From Micrasema longulum (taxonomy: Eukaryota; Arthropoda; Insecta; Trichoptera; Brachycentridae): a stretch of 64,000 bases of DNA. Below are positions 1-10,639 of this stretch, piece after piece. Location: positions 332,637-396,636 of the forward strand of contig JAGVSM010001691.1 of NCBI GenBank assembly GCA_022494885.1, in the 5' to 3' direction. The notes below the pieces were generated by a model, which was not told where the DNA came from, did not search any database, and saw only the letters and a list, made by a program, of their open reading frames with translations. The translations under genes and the position numbers were made by a program. Every line of letters starts with the position of its first letter. Positions within the stretch are counted from its first letter, which is position 1.

Positions 1-96
1 GATTCCTTTGCCTTACAGTAACAGTATATATGATTTCATAATACGTACTGCTTATTTACTTGATACTGAAAGGTTTTCTTACGAGCTTCATCAAAC

Positions 97-109
97 TGTG
101 CTTCAAATA
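97..109 (+). repeat. Direct repeat, probable target-site duplication (left)
   Basis: TGTGCTTCAAATA here is repeated exactly at 334-346 on the other side of the PLE remnant. A caution: GTGCTTCAAAT also occurs beside repeat elements near 29.14 kb (inverted) and 45.05 kb, so part of it might be element sequence rather than target sequence. Confidence 0.55.
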
Positions 110-189
110 AATAGGTGCGAAGGTTTTCACGGTCACTGTTATCAATATTATGTATCTTTTTTGGGTGATACCGTGTATGTTGGATTTGA

Positions 190-230
190 TCCGACGTTTC
201 GGCTACCATTGCAGGAGCCATCTTCAGGGA
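190..230 (-). ncRNA. Hammerhead ribozyme motif (PLE type), minus strand
   Basis: Mirror copy of the motif at 248-288. Read on the minus strand it has CTGAAGA (227-221), stem II GGCT/AGCC, GAAA (200-197), then CGTC (196-193). It is identical to the other arm. Activity is inferred from the motif only. Confidence 0.6.
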
Positions 231-247
231 AAACTGTTCTTCAGTTT

Positions 248-288
248 TCCCTGAAGATGGCTCCTGCAATGGTAGCCGAAACGTCGGA
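248..288 (+). ncRNA. Hammerhead ribozyme motif (PLE type), plus strand
   Basis: The catalytic core CUGANGA appears as CTGAAGA (251-257). Stem II is GGCT (259-262) with AGCC (274-277) around an 11-nt loop. GAAA is at 278-281, followed by CGTC (282-285), so cleavage would fall after C285. Stem I is TCC (248-250) with GGA (286-288). Stem III is not closed in cis, but ACGT is self-complementary and could pair between two molecules, as described for the short-stem-III hammerheads of Penelope-like elements. Compared with the 51.0 kb copy, stems I and II both changed while keeping pairing. This covariation is the main support. Confidence 0.65.
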
Positions 289-333
289 TCAAATCCAACA
301 TACACGGTATCACCCAAAAAAGATACATAATAT

Positions 334-346
334 TGTGCTTCAAATA
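334..346 (+). repeat. Direct repeat, probable target-site duplication (right)
   Basis: Exact copy of 97-109. It overlaps the last two bases of the right palindrome arm, so the true insertion edge is uncertain by about 2 bp. Confidence 0.55.
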
Positions 347-540
347 CATCTCCATTTTTCCCAATACGCTCGTATTGTAGCATAAAACTCTGTTTATAAT
401 ATTTCAATGATTATAGTAAAAAAACTCTTTTAAAATAAAGCAAATAGATGCGTTATAGAGGTCATGGCGTTATTTCTCCCATAGAATCCTGTAAAGTAAA
501 TAAAAATAAATTTTTATTTATATCCCTACAGAGATGAGGT

Positions 541-665
541 AGAATTTTTTTCAAATTCAGGATTATGGATATTCGAGCGTTTACAGGGCTTATGACCTGT
601 CATTGGCTGGGTTAAGAGGCCACTTTAAGTACTACAACATTCCCCATTCCGCTTATTAGCGAATA
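541..665 (+). mobile_element. Foldback family FB fragment (left arm)
   Basis: Contains TTTACAGGGCTTATGACC and TGTCATTGGCTGG followed by a TTAAG(A/T)GGCCACTTT-like stretch, the core of a dispersed repeat found about ten times in the window. Full copies near 20.3 and 25.6 kb show that this core belongs to long terminal inverted repeats. Only one arm remains here. Confidence 0.7.
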
Positions 666-980
666 TCCACACCGGTAACATTTTTGATTTTTGTATTTAT
701 GTTATGAATTTGAGAAACCATCCACAAGCGTGTTGGAGGGTCATCTATGTATTGATATTGAAGTTAAGTATTTTAATTAAGCAGATTACTTTATTTTATG
801 TAGTTAAGACTCTTCTGAGTTAAATTAAGTACTAGTAATCGCCTGCAGATGACTCTGCAATTTATTTTTACTTATATTTGACCAGATCTTATTAAACAAC
901 ATTATTTTTGGTTTCTCCAGATTTGTACAAGTACACGTACCAAAACAATTAACATTCTCTCAATCAATAATATCAATAAT

Positions 981-1060
981 ATTATCAATCAGGTTGTGCT
1001 CCCGATGTTAATGTCACGGACTTATGGTTCAGAGGTTTGAGATTCAAACCCTATTAAAAT
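981..1060 (+). mobile_element. SINE family A fragment (tRNA-like head)
   Basis: A box-like segment beginning GGTTGTGCTC and a B box-like GAGATTCAAACCC, spaced as in a tRNA promoter, match the heads of better copies near 29.65 and 36.2 kb. The tail is lost. Confidence 0.5.
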
Positions 1061-1162
1061 TAAAATTAATATTTTTTAAAAAGTCGAAGAAAATCTACTT
1101 TTAGGTCAGTATTTGATTCAGGCAAAAGAAAACTTGTCGAAATCCGGCGCTCCCCAAACACT

Positions 1163-1360
1163 AGATTCGAAGATCGTATTTTTGCCGTTGCCGGCCCCAC
1201 AAACTTACGAATCATCGACAGTCCAAGTCAGTTCAGATCCCAACTAAAATCTCACTTCTTTAGTTTATAATACCTAAACTTTAAATCTGAAAATATATTA
1301 TGTCACTTTAGCTTAGTTAGAATGTAAGTTTAAACATAAAATTGTAAAGCGCTCTTGAGG
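1163..1360 (+). pseudogene. CR1-like LINE, extreme C-terminus and 3' end
   Basis: A frame from 1163 to the stop near 1270 encodes a segment with FAVAGPTNLR and DSPSQFRSQLKSHFF. It resembles the usual end of CR1/Daphne-type LINE reverse transcriptases (a W/N-rich 'LWNSLP' region, then a 'SFK..LK.HLF' ending). The following non-coding part has GTAAAGCGCTCTTGAGG and, after a gap, ATGGTGCTTTTTAAAT. The same pair recurs at 14.27-14.33 kb, so both are 3' ends of one LINE family. The copy is 5'-truncated to fewer than 40 codons and inactive. The clade is inferred from the C-terminal pattern only. Confidence 0.5.
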
Positions 1361-2190
1361 TGATTCACAAAAATGGTGCTTTTTAAATCAGTCAAATATT
1401 ATTCTTATATCATTGAGAGAAAGAGATGTAATCCAATTTGATCACTAGTTACTTAAATTATTGAATTAATATGAAAAGAGACGATGGTTATCAGGTGATC
1501 ATTTCCTATCCTAGAGTTACCTAAGTTAGCCTTCGATAACCTAACAGTGACTTGAAGTTTTTTCACACAGTATGTTAAAGGTTGAATGATTTTTAATTGC
1601 AACTTAAAAATCTGATGAAAAACTTCAATTTTCTCAAGATTATTAATTTCCTTGGATCGAAACATCATAATATACTTTTCTGGAGGAGAAATCATAATCT
1701 TCCTCCGGGTTTAATACCCCCCTCTTCTGCGCCCGCGATACCGCTTCACCTACAGGATGTTTATTTTATATAAATGCAGCACCACCCTTCCCCTCCCTCT
1801 TGCCCTCTTCCTCGCGGGAAATACAGCTCTGTCTGCAGAAACCAATGTTTATCTTACGAGAATTCTCCACAGGATGTGTAGAAAAACATTCCATTGATTT
1901 GAGCCAATAAAGATTTAACCTATTTTTCTACCTTTATTTCATTTTCTCCGATAAAATGGGGTATTCATTAATGAATTTATTTATTTTTAGTTCGCAAACA
2001 ATAAAGATATCACAATATTCATACAACTTATAAAATACTAACACTTAACATCTGTCACCAATAAAATGTGAACAACAATAATCGGACCAATAAAGGAACA
2101 TTGTTAAAAAACCACAAAGAAAGACCCTGAATATAATAAATCTGGCATACTTTTTTTTTTTAATCGAAGAGGTAATTATTTTCCTTTAAT
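1361..2190. other. Unassigned intergenic sequence
   Basis: AT-rich. A C-rich patch at about 1705-1830 stands out. No frame with coding character, RNA gene or recognisable element seen. Confidence 0.5.
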
Positions 2191-2194
2191 TATT

Positions 2195-2335
2195 ATTATT
2201 TAACCAAAAATTTCATATTTTGGGGCCATTTTCAACAAGATTTAAATAACTCACTATTAGAAAAGGGTTATTAAGTTGAGTAAAATGGGATTCAAACCAC
2301 GGACCTTTGGGCCGTGAGTTTGAGACTTTAGAAAA
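2195..2335 (-). mobile_element. SINE family A, minus strand
   Basis: Plus-strand text GGCCATTTTCAACAAG, then a CTCACTATTAGAAAA stretch and GGGATTCAAACCACGGACC, is the reverse complement of the family A body and B box seen at 13.83, 29.65 and 36.1 kb. The A-box end is eroded. Confidence 0.65.
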
Positions 2336-2574
2336 TGAATGGTAAATGTTACACAGTTTGTAAAATTGCCACTAACAATTATTAATTTTTATTTTTGCTA
2401 TTTTTTAATAATGTGCATGCTTTCACATTCCATTGTGTTGTATTTCAGCTCAACACAGGGCTCTTAACCTCTTTAAGTAAGAGATACGTTATTATTTTTT
2501 CGTAATATTTATGTGTTTGTATGAATAAATAAATATAAATTAAAAATTTCAAAAACTGACAAACATCCATTTCT

Positions 2575-2720
2575 GAAGTCCTGAGTTCGAAACGTGACAA
2601 GGTCATAATGCATTAACTGAAACATAATTTTGTCCTGAAACATTTCGGGGTTAGTGCATTGGTACGTTAAACGTGAAATTGATCACCTTAACCCCATGTA
2701 TACCGCAAATGATTGTTTCT
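2575..2720 (+). mobile_element. SINE family B fragment
   Basis: A B box-like GAGTTCGAAACGTG is followed about 80 bp later by a segment close to GCGTAAAACTGATCACC, the shared middle of family B copies at 19.25 and 40.2 kb. Heavily diverged. Confidence 0.4.
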
Positions 2721-3689
2721 TTTTGTGGCGCCTTGTTAAGTCTCCCAGACGATGGCAATCACTACAGCAAAATCATATTGGTCCTGCGCTACTCTTATAT
2801 TCCGCAGCCAGGACAACTGCTTATTGGGTGTACTCACCATGGTTATTTCTTGTAAAAGATGTCCAGAGTGGTTTCCCGTTCTCTACTCTAGAGGATTTTC
2901 CTATCGGGGTTACCTTCCCTTAACTGGTTGGTTTTGATTTGGAGGTGGCAGAAACTCAGTTTTCATTATCTCGCTATCTGCTGTGATCACACCGTTTAAT
3001 GATCCCATTGCTCAGAGTTCGCGACGTGGATGTTAACGAGTTAGACCAGTCAGTAGAGTTGCCGGTGAAATGCAACTGGGCGTTTGCAGCATTTTATAAA
3101 ATCTCACCCTCCAGCAAGATGTGACTCACTGCGACTCTACTGACAGTTCGAACCCCACGAAACGATCGCTATTATCCTGCAATCGGACTGGTAATGTAAT
3201 GTCTTAAGCATCACTATGTATAGATAGAGAAGTAGCAATGATGACGAAACAGATTAATTTATCTAACAAATGTTTTAAATGCCAAGCAAAGTTGTTATAA
3301 TTTTAAAATAGCTTTTAACTATATGATCTTCATCGTTGGAGATCCTGTGAAACAAATCCTGTGTGAAAACGTCCATTTGAAGATAACAAAGAATACTGTC
3401 TTTTGTCCTTTGTCGAAAAGTGTGACATCACAGTCACACAAGAATTGATGAAAATTGTGCTTTATTATTAAGGTAAAAAAGTATACTTGGAGAATTACAT
3501 TAAAACTTTTGGTTTTCTCACATGTCCCTCTTTAAGCATTTGTTAACTTTGGTCAAGGCAATGTATTTTCATTACAGTGGAACATCGTATAAAGGACTAT
3601 ATTGAAAGATTGTTTGATTATTGATCAAAAAAACATTATTTTTTAAAGATTTCCTTGTGTGAAATATTCTCCCTCTATCCCCTCTACCT
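2721..3689. other. Unassigned, with a weak SINE-like tail at 3150-3240
   Basis: The section at about 2720-2940 is less AT-rich than its surroundings and has several short overlapping frames, none recognisable. Around 3150-3240 a GTTCGAACCCC box and a GTAATGTAATGTC segment resemble family B SINEs. Confidence 0.35.
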
Positions 3690-3985
3690 TTTTTAACTAT
3701 TTCTTAAACAACATAAAATATTTTCATAATTTAATCATTGCATGTTTGTCCTAATCAGTGCATGTCCTTATTAAAATGCATGTCGTGTTGGTTTTATATT
3801 TTTGTGCTAAAACTATGGTGAAGGTGGATAGTGGGTTTTGCATGTTGGTTTATTTGGTGTCCTGAAAAAGAGACGGGTACGTATCGAAACCGGTGGACAT
3901 AAAAAAGTCGGTAAGTTGTTATATACAATTATATAATAACATTTAGTAAAATGTTAGACCACAAAGTTAATTCCTAAATATTAAA
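3690..3985 (+). mobile_element. Dispersed repeat family D with decayed hammerhead
   Basis: The segment with CATGTTTGTCC, GTGTTGGTTTTATA, GTGGGTTTTGCATG and TTGGTTTATTTGGTGTCCTG, ending ...AAAATGTTAGACCACAAAGT, recurs on the minus strand at 19,985-20,230 in the same order. It has no protein coding. A hammerhead-like fold (3858-3899) sits about 60 bp before the terminal ACCACAAAGT. The same terminal motif ends the elements near 29.15, 36.40 and 45.05 kb. A non-autonomous PLE-related or retrozyme-like element is the best inference. Confidence 0.55.
3858..3899 (+). ncRNA. Decayed hammerhead ribozyme motif
   Basis: Stem I is TGTC (3858-3861) with GACA (3896-3899). CTGA (3862-3865) begins the core but the expected G of CUGANGA is A. 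Stem II GAGACG/CGTATC (3870-3875, 3880-3885) has one mismatch around a GGTA loop. GAAA is at 3886-3889, followed by CCGGT. The residue at the cleavage site is G, which is not permitted. It has the correct layout but two core positions are lost, so it is probably inactive. Confidence 0.4.
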
Positions 3986-6450
3986 AATAACTGTTTAAAA
4001 TGACATCATAATCACACTGTAGTCGAGCACTATATAATAATAAAAGCTGTAATATTGCGTGAATATATATATGTTGATATGTTTCTATTGTGTGGTGTGT
4101 ATTTCTGCTACCAGAGCATTCTCTATAGTGGCTCCTATTACTAGAGCGGCTTTTCTCAACATTTTTTAACATCGTTTCTTCAAGTGCGAAAGTTAAAAAC
4201 AGTTTTAAACATCGTTTTAAATTCGTCAATACTTGATAAAGCTAACATAACCTTTGATTATATTATTGTTTGGTTTATTGTACTCTAGGATTTTTCTTGT
4301 CTATGCAAAGAGCTCTTATACTAGTTGGCTAAATCGAAGAAAAACGACGTTGATGTTACGATGTGTATTTATTACATATTAATGGAATGGAAAATAGAGA
4401 ATCGGCAATGGAGCGCTGTCCTTACGATCCGAAATGATAAACGGATTCATGTTTAAACTGAACTGCGCTCATTTTTAAACTGGTAATCAGTGTTTATAAT
4501 ATTTTTCTTACTTTTTTGTGTATTTACAAGAAATGCACGATTCACCTAATGCGCTGTCTTTAAGAAGGTGGAACGACAATAGGCATTGGTTTCCAGGTGG
4601 GTCCCACAATATTGTATTTGCGGTGTGTTTTTCATATTCTCTCTTCTTTCCCATCTACAGACCTCTTAAATAAAAACTTCTTTTTCCTTCCTTTTTTTTA
4701 AAATTGAATTGTGGAAAAAGAATATTCCACTGTACTATTTCAGTAAAAAAAACACAGTTTTACTACCGTATATATTGTAATTGCAATGAAAATAACAATT
4801 TTAACGCCTTCTTCTTTTTCATACTTTAAGAGATCCTTAGATCTGAATTACAGAAAGCTAGTTATTTTCCTGAGATTTTGAGGCCCAACTGTTCTTCCAT
4901 CTCTCGGCTGGTCTTCTAGGCGGACGTTGTTCAGAAGAAATTTCATCGGCTGCTCACAATACTGTCGCTGCTCATTCTGGCCACAAAATCCCTTCAGTAT
5001 CTTTATCTGGAACTGCACCAGCGCTCGAATCCTCCTCTATTTCACACGCACTTCTAATTGAACGTAATTTGCAGAAAGCAGCCATTCATATAAAAATGAA
5101 ATTGAGATAATAGCACTTTTGTGAAATGAGTGAATTATCAAATCGAAACAACAGTTGAAATGTTTTTGACTTTAACAAATGATAAACAATGAATACATAA
5201 GTTTTTTTAAATGCTACACACAAGAATCTTATTATGGATTTGACCGGTTTTACTGATTTCTACAAAACCATAAGATTTTTATAGAGATGTAGGTGTTTCC
5301 TGCAAATTGAAAAATGCTTTTTTTGTGATCGATACCATTTTCAGAAGGTGATTAATACAGTTTTTTGTACAAAAGTGGTCTAGCTGTTTTTAAACAGAAC
5401 ATAGAATTGACCTTCCTGCACTCGATAACATCGATATCTTTTTTTTTTTAAATTGTGGACTGGCTGCTTTCTGCATAATTACGTTCAATTATAGTGTAAC
5501 AGATTTAGTCTCGAAGCGTTTTTCCAGTAATCGACCTAAAGACTATCATTTTAGCAATTCGGTACGAGCAGTGTTAGCCCGCACTTCCATTGGATACGTT
5601 TCGATAGATCTTGCACATATTTATTTTATTTTATTTTATTAACATAAACTTAACATTTTTTTAAATACGTAAACTTCCTTATACCCCAGTTTTATAAAAA
5701 AAAAATAATCCTAAAAATTATACAAGATTTATATTTAAAAAAATGACCTAAAAATTATACAGCATATTCAGTAGAAAATTATACAGCATATTTAGTACAA
5801 AACGAATAAAACACTTCACAAATATGAGACATAGTTCATTGAATTATTCACAATAAAAAAAAGTTCATGAACCTTCTAAAAACTTGCAACAATAGGATTC
5901 CTTTTTTTAACAAGACTTACTACTTAATTAGAACAAAGATTTTTCGTTAATTAGAAAATGATCCAAAAAAGTTCCGTAGTTGAATATATTTGTGTTAATA
6001 CAAGGGTTTATGATTTTACCTCGATGTGTCCAGATGTACACGCTCGTAGACTCCAGATTGAGAAGAGCTGTTTTAATGTACCACCGTATACCATACATTC
6101 AAACTTACTACACCGCATCCCGCCGTAAAGTCAGAAATATTGGGATATAAAAAGAATTAGTGGAGCGGCTCTAGACTTTAAGTATTGCCCAATTCCCAGT
6201 TCGCTTCCTTCTGACGTCACTAGTGACTTCAATGGTCATAAACGCGCATACACTTATTTATATTATCTGCTTACAGGAGCATGTGGGTACGGCCTACTGT
6301 ACATTATTGTACTGCGGGAGATTCGGATAGCGAAGGTCATAAAAACATCCGGTATTTTGATATACTATCTGAGATACAAAAACCTTTTGAGACGTACGTC
6401 AAAGTGTATTTTTACTTAAATAAAATATCAGAATGTATAAAATATTTTGA
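3986..6450. other. Unassigned AT-rich sequence
   Basis: No convincing coding frame. Small features only: poly-T/poly-A runs, a TTTTATTTTATTTTATT run near 5620, and two or three copies of an AAAATTATACAGCATATT unit at 5747-5800. Confidence 0.5.
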
Positions 6451-6454
6451 ATAG

Positions 6455-6570
6455 GGATGTGGTCTCGTGGTAGTATTGTAAACTCACGGGCCAAAGATCT
6501 GAGGTTCAAATCCTACTCTACCCCAACTCGATTTCCATTTTTCCAGCACAAATTATTTATGACTTTTAGG
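6455..6570 (+). mobile_element. SINE family A, plus strand
   Basis: GGGATGTGGTCTCGTGG (A box region), GAGGTTCAAATCCTAC (B box), then CTACCCCAACTCGATTT, as in other family A copies. Confidence 0.7.
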
Positions 6571-7854
6571 AAATAGTCCGAAAATGTAAATATTTCAGTA
6601 AATAATAAGAATTTTATTTTTTTTAGCAAATGAAAATTTGAAGGTTACACTAGATTAAAAAAATATATTAATCTGCGTTTAACAAACGCAGCGTATCTCC
6701 ATCACCTGTTGCATAATGGTTCGGTTATCTGTCTTCCGCTCCGGGTGCCATTTAAAGAACAGAGAGATATTGCAATAAAAAACCTTCTTTTCAATAATTC
6801 ATATTTACCTTCTCAGAAATCGAACCGGGACCTCAAGCATGGTAGGCGAACGGACAAATTAGTACACTACGAGGCGGACTCATCTCCACTTAATTTCCTT
6901 CATCTGAATTTTTCCCTGAGACTAGTCATCTAGTAAAAGTAACTCGTCCATGATTTTAGACACATTCAAAATATTATGGAACTGTATTCTGTATCCAAAA
7001 AACATATCAACACGAAAAAATAAGTTTTCAAATAATTATAATACTCTTTGTTCCAGAATTTTTTTAATGTATTTATAATCTCGCAATTCTTAATCCGATT
7101 TCCCTTACTTCTAAACATTTCTAATTCTACCATTTGTTTTTGTGTTTTTCAAATTAGCCACAAATTCCACAAAGAAATCTCTTTATACGTAGTATTTGGC
7201 AGAAAATCACCTCATTGCTATTCTTCCCGCGCTACTTAGGACCTTATCAATCGCGGATCACTGGATTTATCATGAATGAGGATAAATTCCCCCACAATTC
7301 ATTAAAAACGAGTTTGTTTTATTAAGAAAATGTAATGTTATTTTTTTATTTCCATGAAGTTTAATTAAAACTGTTTTTTAAAGCAAAGGATTTTTTTTTT
7401 AATGTCTTCAATTTCACTTCTCATCCATATTTACTCACATATTAACGAATACAGTGGGTGGTTCATCAAAGCAAACCACAGTAAATATATAAAATTAAAC
7501 ATATAATTTAACAAAGTACAAATTTTCTATTTACATAAAAATAAACTACAGCCAAGCCATTATTTTTTTCTTTATGCGTGTTTTTTTTATAACCCGAACA
7601 AGAATAAAAAATAAAGTTTGAATTCTTAAAATATTCCTTTATTTTGTTTAAGGTTTTTTTTTCTTTATTCAGAGAAAAAAATGTGGCAAAATAAAGTATG
7701 AAATTACAAATGGTTTGTTCATAAATAATTTATAATAACGTCTACCTCTCTAATAGAGTGAAAACTCGTGTTTAGAGAGGGAGTTCGTTTTACGTTTATT
7801 TTTATTTTTTTATTTACATCATTTTATATATATTTATCAAATACTTCAAGGTGA
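6571..7854. other. Unassigned; weak tRNA-like segment at about 6820-6895
   Basis: On the minus strand at 6820-6895 a GGTCCCGGTTCGATTTC B box follows an A-box-like stretch. The acceptor ends do not pair, so it is at most another tRNA-derived SINE head. The rest is AT-rich with no recognisable gene. Confidence 0.35.
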
Positions 7855-8012
7855 ACATTTCAAAAGCCGGAATAATTGGCGCGCATGCATGAGAAGATGT
7901 AGGAATGTAGAGAAAGCGAGATCTGTATGCAAAAATGGAGTGATGTGGCGTTCTATCATCTCTGCCTATCCTTATTGAAAACGGCGTAATGGTTAGCTGT
8001 TGTTGTGATTAT
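7855..8012 (+). pseudogene. RTE-like LINE family 1, 3' end fragment
   Basis: The frame reads KSRNNWRACMRRC, then VMWRSIISAYP, the same C-terminus as the LINE at 47.9-49.5 kb. It ends with GGCGTAATGGTTAGCTGTTG, a short-tandem-like tail next to a (TA)n run at about 8009-8030. This copy keeps the CGCATGCATGAG text that is shortened by 4 bp in the 48.0 kb copy, so it documents that deletion. Confidence 0.7.
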
Positions 8013-8030
8013 ATATATATATATATATAT

Positions 8031-10639
8031 GTAAACACATGTATATATTTAATAAACATTTAATTTCTACTATCTGAACAGATTTCAGAAAGCTACATAT
8101 AATATTCTTAAAGATAAACTATTTTCTACTGTATGGAGTTCAAGCTAGGGTGGGTCTCGTGTGCTTTTTAAATTAAGATAAGAATGTTTTCATATTTGAT
8201 TTATGTTTTAAGATCTCTGGAAGATCATTGAAGTTTTTTTCTTAACATATAAATGGTGATTAAAAACTGCAGTTTTATTGTATGTGTGTAAAGTTATAAT
8301 ATTTAAAAATCAAGAGTTTCGAACTTTTTAAAAGAGTGTTTTTTTTTTAAAGTTTGTAAAATAGAGGTGTTTTTAAAGATATCATCAATTGAGGGTATAT
8401 TTAATTCTTTACAAATAAAATTTCAAGGGTTTGTCAGAATACTCTTCAACATTCCTAACTCAATGACTAATTATATGAAAAATAGCACTCTTTGAAGAAT
8501 ACAGATTACCTAGCATAACGGTTTTAGTGACATCAACATATTACACTGTAAATACCATAAGTTTATCATATCTATAAAGACATTTTAAATTTATCTCCTG
8601 GTTAACTTTTAACACCTAATTTTATCTTTGAACTTCAACTTTTAATTTTAACTTTTAATTGTACTTTAACTTTCAATTTCAATTCTTCATTTTTACTTAT
8701 TTATATGTATATCTACTACCTGCATTTAATTCATTATTGATGCTTGTGAATTTTTATTAAAAAATATGCATGTTCATGGAAGCAAAGAGAGAGGGAAGGA
8801 AAGTAAAGTAGGAGCTATACAATGTCTTCTCCCTTTTATGTACTTTTTATTTAATTTTTATATTTTCATATTTATTTTTTTATTAGAATTTGATTGTTTT
8901 TCCCCTCTCTTCCTGCATTCATGATAAATTAATGTGAAATCTGTAATTGGTTTTACTTTTAAAATTGTTATTTTGTACCCCGTATTTATAAAAAAGACTG
9001 TATGATTTCCTTAATAAATAAAAAAATAAATCATAGTATTATGAACAATTGAACTAAATGTCGAAACGCGTATTTGGATTATGGATATTTTGTGTATTGC
9101 TAGAATGTTTTATGTTTTTATTTTTAACCAGTGTGCCACAAGTTTAAATTTTTTATAAAAATATAAAAAATGCAATGAAAGATTCCATCATCTACGCTTA
9201 ATATTAGTTAAGGATAAGGTCATAGTCAGTCAGTAGTTAGGAAACGTTTAAGTCAGCCAAAACGGTTTATTTTGTTTTTTTTTGTAAATAAAAGACAAGT
9301 GACACTTAAATCCTAAAATTTGAAATAACTTTTCACTTTAACTTAACCAGTTTCATTTCTTTCACGTCATCTTCGAGACTGGTATCATTATTATAGAATT
9401 TAAAGTATTTATACAAAAACTTTAAGGGCTGATATAATCTCAAATTACGTTATGGCGTACATAGAAGAGTTTGTAATCATTTATCACACTCTCATGCAAA
9501 CTCCTATATTTACCGCATCTCATTTTTTTATAAAGGTTTTCAGACAATTCAATTATTGTTACACTATTTTAAATTATCTAACGTAACTGATATTGTTTAA
9601 ATACAATTATCATAAATGTTATAATCAATTTAAAAGTTTCGAAGACGTCGCGGAAGCGGCAGCGATGAAACCACAAAAAAATAGTAGATTTTTGTGTTTT
9701 TTGTTTTTTATTTCTATAATAAATTACAATGAACTTCCATCAAGAATTTTCACTAAAAAACTTTAATATTTTGGATAAATTTAATAAATTACTTCCATTT
9801 ATTACAAAATCGCTAATACAATTTCTATTTTTGGTCAATTATCTCAATTTACTTGTAAATGTTTGAAAAAAAATTTCAAATCAAAGAATAAAAAAAAATA
9901 AAAATGATCAAGTTTTTCAGTGAAAAATAAACTAGAAATATAAATAATAAAAAATTGTGGATCGTGAAAACAAAAGTTGAAAAAATAAATTTCACCTAGC
10001 ACATTCATTTTTTGTTACTAACGTATTGTTTTTTTTTCTGTTGAAATTATTGTTCCTTCAGCTTTCCTCACAATTTCGTTTTATTTGTTTTCGTTCATAC
10101 CGCGTCTGTAATAGTATTTTTTTAACCAGTACCTCACCCTGTGAAACACAGACAGGCCGTTTGATTGAATGTATCGGTTGGTTTTATTATCGTGTGTAGC
10201 GGGGTGTTAGTAATTTAAATTGCACGTGTTATTGGGGGATGGTTGGATACTTTTCCCACACATTCGCTAATCGCCTACCCCCTTCCCTCCCTGCCGACCC
10301 CTTCCGCGCACCTCCCTTCACCACCATCATCCCGCAACCCGCCGTGAGACCAGTCAATAGGAAAGCATGATACTTTGATAATTCTTAATTAAATATTTAC
10401 TAAGCCATAGCGAAAACAAAAATTACCGTTTTAAATTTTGGTTTGAAACGAGCAAAATGAACACATAAAATATTTATAAATATCATATATGTCCGGTGAT
10501 TAAAGGATAGTGTGAGAGAGGATTATTATTTCAGTCTAGGGATTTAAATTATTAAAAAAAAGTTTTTTTCTTTTTATTTTCCAAAATATTTTAATTTTAG
10601 AGGTATACTTTAAACCGTAAATAATTGTGGTTAAAAATA
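8031..10639. other. Unassigned AT-rich sequence
   Basis: No gene seen. A stretch at 8775-8835 resembles, in reverse, the CTTTCCTTCCC-rich 3' end of the CR1-like LINE at 41.6 kb. A C-rich patch lies at 10,255-10,340. A small GC-rich island is at 9640-9665. Confidence 0.45.

Larger units (their letters stand above)
110..333 (-). mobile_element. Penelope-like element remnant: head-to-head terminal repeats only
   Basis: This short unit is almost entirely an inverted repeat and has no reverse transcriptase. On the minus strand its layout matches the 3' end of the large PLE at 50.3-51.13 kb: hammerhead motif, a short spacer containing CACGG and ACCCA, then a single-sided tail. The tail at 110-142, read on the minus strand, contains GTGAAAACCTTCGCACC. 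The PLE at 51.12 kb has GTGAAAACCTACGAACC in the same place. The unit is flanked by a 13-bp direct repeat (97-109 and 334-346). Inverted terminal repeats, a one-sided tail and a target duplication of about a dozen bases fit the Penelope group. It is a dead, minimal copy, probably from a different subfamily than the 47-51 kb element. Confidence 0.7.
143..335. repeat. 94-bp perfect inverted repeat with 5-nt loop
   Basis: Arms 143-236 and 242-335 are exact reverse complements around the loop TTCTT (237-241). Open frames on both strands here are by-products of the symmetry. Such a near-perfect palindrome would fold into a long hairpin as RNA or extruded DNA, and it may be absent from or collapsed in some assemblies. 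Confidence 0.95.
36..407 (-). pseudogene. Possible short coding fragment interrupted by the PLE insertion
   Basis: Outside the palindrome, the two flanks read in one frame on the minus strand. The right flank (about 347-407) encodes a stretch ending YERIGKNGDVFEA, and the left flank continues in the same frame to a TGA at 36-38 (...FDEARKKTF...). The 13-bp repeat that bounds the insertion is shared by both halves, so removing the insertion would leave the frame open. I do not recognise the protein. It could be the last exon of a host gene, an older transposon protein, or chance: the frame is only about 45 codons and an in-frame stop lies just upstream. The direct observation is frame continuity; a disrupted gene is inference. 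Confidence 0.25.

Noticed and set aside
8..407. Overlapping 120-codon frames on both strands at the window start
   Set aside because: They run through the perfect palindrome, so one strand's frame creates the other; neither begins with a credible ATG or shows a domain.
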